Of a DNA stretch of 64,000 bases, positions 56,701 through 64,000 are shown piece after piece. Under the pieces are notes generated by a model. That model saw only the letters and a list, made by a program, of their open reading frames with translations, had not been told where the DNA came from and made no database searches. A program made the position numbers and the translations under genes. This stretch comes from Siphonodentalium dalli (Eukaryota; Mollusca; Scaphopoda; Gadilida; Siphonodentaliidae): positions 97,859,319 to 97,923,318 of the forward strand of contig CP136066.1 of assembly GCA_032622095.1 (NCBI GenBank). The letters run 5' to 3'. Every line of letters starts with the position of its first letter. The first letter of the stretch is position 1.

Positions 56701-57296
56701 CATCTTGGCATCCACCCTGTATCCAGTTGATATTGTTTTTGTTATCTTAATGGACCAGAATAGCCACATCGCATCAAAATCAACACCAGGGACGTATAAG
56801 ATGCTAAATCATTATTGGACAAATTACCATCATATAGAACGGTCGTGGAGCCATACAAATGAAGCAAGTAACTGAATTACGGTAAACAGTTATACATGTC
56901 AGGAATCGGAACGCTGTACTGTGTGTGTCGTGAATCGGAACACTCCAAAAACAGAATCGGAGCGTATGGTAGTGTTACATTGAAGGCATGTCAGGCTATT
57001 TTGATCAACTGTCTTTTTAAAGTAACGATGGGATGTTTGCGGACACACATAAGCTATTTGTTCTTCAAAACATTATTACTTTCGCATCGAAATTCACATT
57101 TGTTCGCAATACTTTTTTTCTTTGCGTGTGGATTTAAGTGAGAAAACCCTTGTAATTTGGTTCAGCGTGCTATATATAGGACTAAAGAATAAATAAGTGA
57201 GGGTAAAACACATTAGAAAGACGTCCCCTCATTTGAATCTGTCATCCCATGACCTGCTTCACCGATATTCACTAATTTGTAAACATAGTCGTAGAA
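56701..57296. other. No recognisable gene
   Basis: GGAATCGGAACGC-type words near 56900-56960 recall Rep-C. Nothing else supported. Confidence 0.45.
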
Positions 57297-57387
57297 AACC
57301 GAGCAAAACTTTCACGGAACATATACGGCTCGGAATCGGAATTTTGCTCGGGCGGAATGAAAATTCGAGGAGAATATCCTCCACAGT
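57297..57387 (-). repeat. Rep-C terminal fragment
   Basis: CGGGCGGAATGAAAATTCGA and GAGGAGAATATCCTCCAC: the hairpin end of Rep-C in reverse. Confidence 0.75.
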
Positions 57388-57440
57388 GGATTATTGTATC
57401 ATTATAATTAAGACGACCATAACGAGGACGCCGAACGCAA

Positions 57441-57511
57441 AAGGTGGGTTCCTCGACTCGAATCAAATATTGTTTACCCCCGAATCCAAATAAATAGTAA
57501 TTAAAGACATA
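57441..57511 (-). repeat. MITE-A fragment
   Basis: GGGTTCCTCGACTCGAATCA and AATAGTAATT words; no terminal repeat left. Confidence 0.7.
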
Positions 57512-58205
57512 TTGTGGACTTATTTCACTGAATAAAATCAGTCTGTTAGTATCCAATTGGGGGAATGTAGCAATGAACTACGATTGTCGAAAATTACAAC
57601 CACGTCGACTGTACCATTTCAGAGAACACAACGGTTGAACTGCGCACAAATGTAAATATTTATATCTTGTTCGGGACGCATTATTGTGCATACATTGAAA
57701 CATTGTGGTAATGATTTCACCAATAGTCACTGAGTGTAATTCGTTTATAATAATGACGTTATTTCCTGACTATTAAGATATCAAATTTATGAAAATAACT
57801 TATTTTAGCATGATTATTTGTTTTTCCGTTTGGAACCCACCAGTGGAGTGTTCCACATCACTTTAACTTGACAACACTCTTTCTTTCTGCATTATATCAC
57901 ACTATCCCCTCTTAGAACAATATATTATCGGATCTAACATGTTATCCCCGTCTGCTAAATTTTACCCTATATGGTATCTATTCTGATACCAAGGGTAACT
58001 TTCTCGTTCCGAGGAATTAAGACTTAATAAAAGTCTTTTAGGCTTGTTGTCTTATCCCCGTTTTTTTAACATGTGTTGTATCTGTCAACTTGGTTGTATA
58101 TGTTCGAAAATAAAAATATTGTTTACACTAAATAATTAATACTGAAGTCTGAAAAACAAAATAAAAAAAGTCAAAATAATTTTCGAAAGTGAAATCATAA
58201 AAAAT
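57512..58205. other. No recognisable gene or repeat
   Basis: AT-rich; nothing supported. Confidence 0.5.
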
Positions 58206-58375
58206 AGGATTAAAGATACATAATCCGATTTTACGCCTCTTTATTCCTATTTCGTCGGCTTCGGGGGAAAACTAATATTTTATTCGAGTCGAGGAGCCCA
58301 CCCATCAAATCTCAAAACTATCGATTTTGTAAACTTTATTATTCACCACATTGAATATTTGGCGGCCTAGCAAAA
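58206..58375 (+). repeat. MITE-A subfamily b left-half relic
   Basis: CATAATCCGATTTTACGCC, TATTCGAGTCGAGGAGCCCA and the following words of the family, ending inside the interior. Confidence 0.75.
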
Positions 58376-58869
58376 ATTCAAATGATCTTCTTCCAGAAAT
58401 ATATGAACATGCGCGTCCGCCGTCGCGAGAGTTCGATAGGTCGCGCAATATCACAGTTCGCTGTGACTTTGCATGTCGATCAGCGCTATTGCAAATTAAC
58501 TTTGGAATATAACACGACGAAAAGTAACGCCAGCAACAACAAATAAGGTAACTTGTGATCATTGACGTGCGGATACATACATATACTTATTCACGAACCG
58601 GTAAGAATGTTTTAATAATGCAGATGTACATCTTATGTAACAGAATGACGGTTACGCGTGGAAATATATTTGTTTACACTTGTGATGACATGTGTTGAGT
58701 AATTCAACTAAAACTAGAGATGTGACTGTCCCAATGGGACTAAGAATACCCCCGTGTTTTTAAAAAACTAAGATGTTTCACATGTCAGTAAACATTTAGT
58801 TAAAATAATAAAATAACAGTTCCCATTGCAGGTGCATAACCCTAACCCTATAATCTTAAACCTATTGAC
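58376..58869. other. No recognisable gene or repeat
   Basis: Nothing supported. Confidence 0.45.
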
Positions 58870-59039
58870 CGAAAAATGTAGGAATAAAAACTCGGACAAA
58901 ATTATGCATGTCGAAAAAGGGGAATAACTCCACACAAAAAAGTCGGACAGACATCATAATCGCAGGTGCACATGTTCCCATGGTACTAAATATCAGTGCC
59001 AAAATAAAAAAAAACATTGACCTAAAATTGCTGGAATAA

Positions 59040-60227
59040 GGGCGCGTACACATGAAGCTGCAAGAAAATATCTGCAAGAAAATATCAGGTAAAATTGCAC
59101 ACTGATATTTTCTTGCTGCAAAGATTACGCCCGTGAGAACGCGGCGGTTTAGACGGTTTTGATTGGGCTCAATCAGAACAGTATTAGTCATGCTGGTTCA
59201 AGTGAATTGCGTTCGGTAAATAACCTATAGTCCATTTTGGCAATTAATAGCTTTGTGAAATTTCCAACAGTTGACATGTATTACCGAAGTCGGGTGGGAT
59301 TAGACACCCACCAACCTGTAGCAACGTTGCTGATCTCATGCATAAAGACCTTCTGCATAATGAGAAAGTGGTCACGTTATTGGGAAATTTGGAAATGTTA
59401 TAATTTCATAGTGCATGTATATGTGGGGTGACAAATGTTATTATGGTTTTGTGGCAAATCGGATGACCCCACCCCCCATTTATACCACATATGAAGTTTT
59501 CAGGAGATTGTTGCTTGGTGCATGGGGCTGTGGTGTACATTACGTTACCGAACTTACATGGGTGCATGTGGGGACATGGGGACAACTTGGAAACAATGGT
59601 TTGAAGTTGTTCTTGTAGTCTGATTTTTCAACCATTAATGTATGTGGAATTAGTGGGTTTAGACCAACATATGCATTTTTCCAACTTTGGTCAAATTATT
59701 GGTTTGGAATTTCTTCTAGGTCCCTCCCGGTGTCCAGTCAAAATTCAAGGTATGTGAGGTACCATATGGGAAATTCAAAGACGATGGGTGGTGTGCAAAT
59801 TCAATTATGTGATCTTGGGTTTTTGGCCCGATTCAAGAGGGGATGCAGTTGGGAATCCATGGACATCCTCCGTCAGCGCGGAAACCCTCAAAAGAAATAT
59901 GTCCCCACACATATCCATATAATAGCTCAGCGATTATGTCAAACAATCCAAAATGGAATTACGAAGTCAATTGTTGAAACAGGCGATAATATTCTATTAT
60001 TGATGGATCATAACTCGAGTGCGTGAACGGTTACCAGCGTGTCCCTTATAGAGATTAGTTAACGGATACCGATGGCCACCAATCAAGGTGAACACATATC
60101 ACCAAATGGCGATAAAATATCAGTGCACTGCCTTCGTCGGATATTTTCCGGTATTATTTATTTGATTGGTCAAGTAAGTCACATGGGGCATACCTGATAT
60201 TTTCTTTCCGGCCATGTGTACGCGCCC
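59040..60227 (-). mobile_element. Harb-1 copy 2
   Basis: Ends GGGCGCGTACACATG and CATGTGTACGCGCCC. A perfect TAA duplication (59037-59039, 60228-60230). The neighbouring satellite unit reads GGAATAAAAGCTCGG, the exact pre-insertion site. Inner flanks match copy 1 in reverse. Confidence 0.92.
59250..59895 (+). repeat. Diverged MITE-B relic inside Harb-1
   Basis: It has GAAATTTCCAACAGTTGACA, TTTTTGGCCCGATTCAAGAGG, ATGCAGTTGGGAATCC and GGAAACCCTC in family order, without clear termini. Relative to Harb-1 it lies opposite to copy 3 in 29894-30888, so the two insertions are independent. Confidence 0.65.
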
Positions 60228-60435
60228 TAAAAGCTCGGACAAAATTATGTATATTGCAAAAAAGTTTCTAAGTCGAAAAAGGGGTATAACTCCACCAACA
60301 AATATCGGACAGACGTCATAATCGCAGGTGCACAGGTTCCCATGGTAATAAATATATGTGCCAAGTTTTAAAAAAATTTACCTAAAAATATAGGAATAAA
60401 AGCTCGGACAAAATTAAACATGTTGCGAAAATTTG

Positions 60436-61390
60436 CGGGGGGTATAATGATTGGCATCATCATATATGGAATTTGTAAACCACAATTGCTTGTTTTACAA
60501 ACGGCCAAGAAAAAACGTTAATATAGCTGACTATTTCGTCAAATATGATATCGTGAATATAATTTTTATTCGTAATACACTAATTTGGATTAGATAACTA
60601 AATCGGCTTTTGTTGAAAATTCCGTTTTTGTTGTAACTTTTGAACTAAACTTGGGACTTCAAATGCATCTATATACTAATAAGTTACAACTAAAATGACC
60701 GAATTGACGAAGATATTGTCTTTTAGATTGCAGAAATTAAAACATTTTGGTGCGAATATTAGTGGAAAAAATTAACATAGGATTGACCATTGAAATCTTC
60801 AAAATAAAAAATGACGCTAAAACTCTTATTATTCCATATTTTATGCTGATTTTCCGTATTTCTGCGTATAATGCTCATATAGATTGATCTCTATTCATTC
60901 TGGTTTGCTAAATTGTATTCCGCTACGATATATATATATATAATATTGCACGATAGATCGTCCAGAATTGTGTTTGACCGTGGTCTGGTGGTAATTTCCT
61001 CATTGACTCACATACCATGCATGTGGTACGTTTTATTTATATGATCTCAATGCATGCATGTTTATCTACTTATATTAATTTCATTAATAAGAATAATCAT
61101 GGCTGTTGACAGAATGGGTTATTCATTAAGTTATCAAGTGGACTTGTGTGTTAGCATGCAAAATATAACATTGCGTGTTGAGTGGAGATCAATAGCGACA
61201 TCATTGAGATATCGACCGTCGCTGGTAGAGCTTGGTAGACTCATTGTACGAATTAGCAGAGGGCGACATGGCTTGCTATGGCATATTAATTACGACGACC
61301 AATTGTCACCAAACTCCACCATAATAAATTGTCACACCTACCATGACATCGCTACTGTGGTACGTGTGTCGGCAGCCAATAACCCTGAGC
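60436..61390. other. No recognisable gene; TA microsatellite
   Basis: A TA run at about 60928-60943. The 113-codon frame at 61054-61395 runs into a MITE-A fragment and is not supported. Confidence 0.5.
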
Positions 61391-61495
61391 TTTGATAGGT
61401 GGGTTCCTCGACTCGAATCAAATATTTTTTTATCATCGAATCCAAATAAATAGTAATTGATGGGGCGTTTAATCGGATTATGCATCTTTAAGTTC
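61391..61495 (-). repeat. MITE-A end fragment
   Basis: GGGTTCCTCGACTCGAATCA through AATCGGATTATGCATCTTTAA: the terminal 100 bp in reverse. Confidence 0.75.
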
Positions 61496-61548
61496 CGATG
61501 CTATGTATATGTTCGGTTAATGTATTATATATTAAATTGTAAACAAAC

Positions 61549-61672
61549 CTTTCTTAGACGAACCGCCCACTGTTTTCGACTTGTTGCGAAGACCGTCTGC
61601 CTCTAAGGGTGGCTTTGTTGGCGGCTCCATGATTGGCCTGTGTATCCGGAACTTGTGATCATGCTTACTCAT
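61549..61672 (-). CDS. Candidate host exon, protein unknown
   Basis: On the minus strand the acceptor TTTATATTTTTCAG is directly followed by ATG at 61672. Forty-one codons then run to a donor-like AAG AAA G followed by GTTTGT (61548). The peptide begins MSKHDHKFRIHRPIMEPP and contains LEADGLRNKSKTVGGSSKK: basic, proline-containing, low complexity in places, like the start of a cytoplasmic protein. The exon is richer in GC than its surroundings. The neighbouring exons were not found in the window, and the family is not recognised. The start codon right at the splice site implies an upstream untranslated exon. Confidence 0.45.
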
Positions 61673-61996
61673 CTGAAAAATATAAACAATCATTTTGTTA
61701 TTAAAATGATAAATTGGCCGGGGCCACCTAATGCGCACGAGAGTAGACTATAAACGATATCGAAACATTCGGAGGACATCATGGGTTTTTATATGCGATT
61801 TTTCTCTCTTTTTAGTGATCTTATAAAGATGCATATATAATCCGATTAAGCGCCCCTCGATTACTATTTATTTCGATTCGGGGATAAAAAATATATGATT
61901 CGAGTCAAGGAACCCACCTGTCAAAGCTCAGGGTTATTAGATAGCATTTTGAAATCTATTTATTTTTCACAATCGAGATTATTAGTGGCCCACTAA

Positions 61997-63056
61997 GGGT
62001 ACGTTCATACGCTGGCAATATTGCACCGCAAACCGCAAAATTGCCAAAACGGATTAATTTCTGCCAGCTGTCAACAAATCAGCGTTATATAGTAGGAATC
62101 ATGTACGACAGCGGTTTTTTGCGTGATTGCTGATATCGCTGAGCTGTTCGCAATATATTAAGAACACAGTGCGTGTTGGTATTCTTAGGCCAGTCAAAAT
62201 AATGTCACTTGATATGTTGAAATGTGAGATCGCCACGGCCCGCTCCATCGGTGGGATGCTGCTGATATATGAGTACCATAACCGTCACCTAGAGGGGTGG
62301 TGGGTCCGCACTGCATGAGCTCAACGAAGAAAACCGACGACTTTCAGACTTTCAAGAAATCCCATTGCTACCCGCCTTGTATTGGTATTTTTAACTGGTA
62401 CCACAAGCTTACAAAATGTCGGTGGAAATTCCTAACCTAATACCCATGATTGGCAATTTATTCAAAAATACCACTGGATGCATGCAAAGTCACCCTTGTA
62501 ACATAATTACATTATTTAATCTGAATCAGTATTATCAAAGTTTCCAACTATTGGAAATCACATCGTAACACCACCTATGGTTGATAACTCTCAACTGATT
62601 GCTACATTTCAGTACAAAAATTCGGTCTAAAAACAACCAATATAACACTTAATACTGTTTGGTATATCAAATTATCATCTTCCCCTAGCTCCAACATTTC
62701 TGAAAAGTACCACTTTCGGAACTCTTTATACCACGTCATGAGATTCCTCGCGTATAATTAATAATTAAGTATGAATATGCATGACAGTAGCTGAGAACAA
62801 ACTCATCTATCAATGCCTCACAGAATTCGAATCAAGGATAACACGGACACTTGTAATTATTGTTAGTGGCCTCGCTGTGTGTGCACCGACAAAGAGGTGG
62901 AGACCGTTATCATAAATCGTCGTTGATTGTTGTCAGCCAGCCACGACGGAGCACGAGCTAGTCGACAGCCTGCAAAAATGCCAGCTAATAAAACGACCAT
63001 CTGGCATGGCATTTTTGCAGTTTACAGTGCAATTTTGCCAGCGTATGAACGTACCC
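61997..63056. mobile_element. Harb-2, Harbinger-like element
   Basis: Ends GGGTACGTTCATACGCTGGC and the reverse complement. TAA lies on both sides (61994-61996, 63057-63059). Subterminal GCAAAATTGCC words repeat. No transposase; a MITE-B-like relic lies inside. Confidence 0.88.
62415..62680 (-). repeat. Very diverged MITE-B-like relic
   Basis: GGTGGAAATTCCTAACCT, CAACTATTGGAAATCAC and AAAACAACCAATATAACACT resemble the family interior. No termini. Confidence 0.4.
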
Positions 63057-63493
63057 TAAATAGTCGAGGACCGACGATCTCGGACCAGATTGCGGATAAA
63101 GATGGATAACTCTAAAATCAAAAGGCTTTCTGTTTGTTAATAATAAGGACAATTTTTCGTCAAATAACATGTTGATAAATAACGTTTCGGGCAATTTTAC
63201 ACTATAGTTGACAGTGGTTAGCATTATTTTTGGGCAATTAATCGATTCTCATAACTGAAGCGGCATTTCTAAAAATATTGTTGTTGTTGTTGTTGTTGTT
63301 GTTGGAATCTGATTATATGGGGACCATCGAATCGGATTGAGTACCTTCAACAGTTTCAGAGGATCAATATCAGATCGTCCATATCCACAGATCCTGAATA
63401 AACGACATTTTTTTCTTCTGCTTCGAAATTTGTTGGTCACAGTGCTTCAAATCATCTACTCTCTCAGTACCACAATAAGCAAATACGGCATTA

Positions 63494-63545
63494 TGTACTC
63501 ATCCTCCATTATGTACTCATCCTCCATTATGTACCCATCCTCCAT
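63494..63545. repeat. 19-bp minisatellite (ATGTACTCATCCTCCATT)
   Basis: Three near-perfect copies before the LINE end. The same unit resumes at 63977-64000 after it. Confidence 0.9.
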
Positions 63546-63976
63546 TATAATAATAATAATAATAATAATATTTGTATAGCGCTTATCCCCAATAAGCGGG
63601 CCCTATAAGCGCTTGACATATACATAAACATGAAATATAAATATACACAATATCAAAGTCATTTTCTGAAACGCCGCGCAAACTAGTAAGTTTTCAATGA
63701 CTTTTTAAAGTCGCCAAGAGATGGTGACTCTTGTATGTTCAATTGCAGAGGATTCCATGCATTTCCGCATGTTACTTTGAAAGATCGGTAGCCAACCGTG
63801 ATCAAATTAGCACCAGATGGTGTCAAAAGAAGTTTGTCCTCTGAACGAAGTGATCGGTGTGGGACATACGGAACAAGGATATCACTGAAGTGTGCTGGAA
63901 GAGCTTTTGAGCCATGCCGGGGTTGCTTGATATGCATATATAACAAGTTTATAAATAATCCTATCTGTCACAGGTA
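63546..63976 (-). mobile_element. LINE 3' end with ATT tail
   Basis: On the minus strand the coding end (63946-63683) is followed by a 3' region with GGGGATAAGCGCTATACAAA and an (ATT)n tail (63546-63570). It lies inside the 19-bp minisatellite, which continues on both sides. Confidence 0.85.
63683..63946 (-). pseudogene. LINE reverse transcriptase C-terminal end
   Basis: An 87-codon frame with YVPHRSLRSEDKLLLTPSGA, VGYRSFKVTCGNAWNPL and a closing SLGDFKKSLKTY. This is the conserved tail of many LINE polymerases (RSF...WN.LP...FKK.LKT). The 5' truncation lies near 63960. No catalytic domain. Confidence 0.75.
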
Positions 63977-64000
63977 CTCAACCTCCATTATGTACTCATC

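Larger units (their letters stand above)
58870..60435 (+). repeat. Satellite of about 152-169 bp split by Harb-1
   Basis: Units share GGAATAAAAGCTCGGACAAA, TCGGACAGACGTCATAATCG and CACAGGTTCCCATGG. One unit precedes Harb-1 copy 2 and one full unit follows it. Confidence 0.85.
61815..63350 (+). mobile_element. MITE-A subfamily b copy, split by Harb-2
   Basis: Left part with AATCCGATTAAGCGCCCC and TTGATTCGAGTCAAGGAACC-like words; right part ending CGGATTGAGTACCTTCAA. About 475 bp once Harb-2 (61997-63056) is removed. A (TTG)n run lies at 63281-63304. The terminal TTAA is lost or altered at both ends. Confidence 0.8.

Noticed and set aside
61054-61395. 113-codon plus-strand frame
   Set aside because: It ends inside a MITE-A fragment, with no splice sites or recognisable family.

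Overview
This window looks like intergenic DNA from an AT-rich invertebrate animal genome, probably aquatic, that has been filled with mobile elements. The reasons are remains of APE-type non-LTR retrotransposons (LINEs) with simple-repeat tails, many short DNA transposons (MITEs) with clear target-site duplications, long satellite arrays, splice-like signals, and no bacterial gene structure. The phylum cannot be fixed from the sequence. No complete host gene, tRNA or rRNA was seen. The only possible host coding pieces are a candidate exon at 61549-61672 (-), a candidate two-exon fragment at 32474-32950 (-), and some cysteine-rich fragments near 15.6 kb and 17.9-18.6 kb.

Layout. 0-8 kb: a 191-bp satellite ending in a short-repeat block and a hairpin; two copies of a hAT-like MITE (MITE-B); a LINE fragment with a 32-bp target duplication. 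8-15 kb: a duplicated repeat block, an internally deleted LINE, and a 221-bp tandem repeat. 15-20 kb: Rep-C copy 1, a degenerate satellite, and cysteine-rich coding-like pieces. 20-24.7 kb: one 4.6-kb element with inverted ends and an 8-bp target duplication, built mostly from a 208-bp satellite. 24.7-28.1 kb: a nest of elements inside Rep-C. 28.1-28.7 kb: a cluster of short palindromes. 28.7-31.3 kb: a second nest, in which a foldback element lies in MITE-B, inside a Harbinger-like element, inside a minisatellite. 32-38 kb: two satellite elements and a diverged MITE-B. 39-46 kb: TTAA-MITEs (MITE-A), foldback elements and a minisatellite. 47-49.7 kb: a LINE with a 555-codon open frame joining its endonuclease to its C-terminal half, with the polymerase core missing. 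51.5-55 kb: a satellite with a repeated AAGATGGC motif, interrupted by MITE-A and Rep-C. 55.2-56.7 kb: a minisatellite present in both orientations. 57-64 kb: further Harbinger-like elements, MITE-A relics, the candidate exon, and a LINE 3' end inserted in a 19-bp minisatellite.

How it fits together. Insertions can be ordered because several interrupted repeats exist uninterrupted elsewhere in the window. All the LINE remnants are damaged or truncated, and none keeps a complete polymerase. None of the DNA elements carries a recognisable transposase, so all would need enzymes supplied from elsewhere. Superfamily names rest on target-site length and terminal bases only and are inferences.
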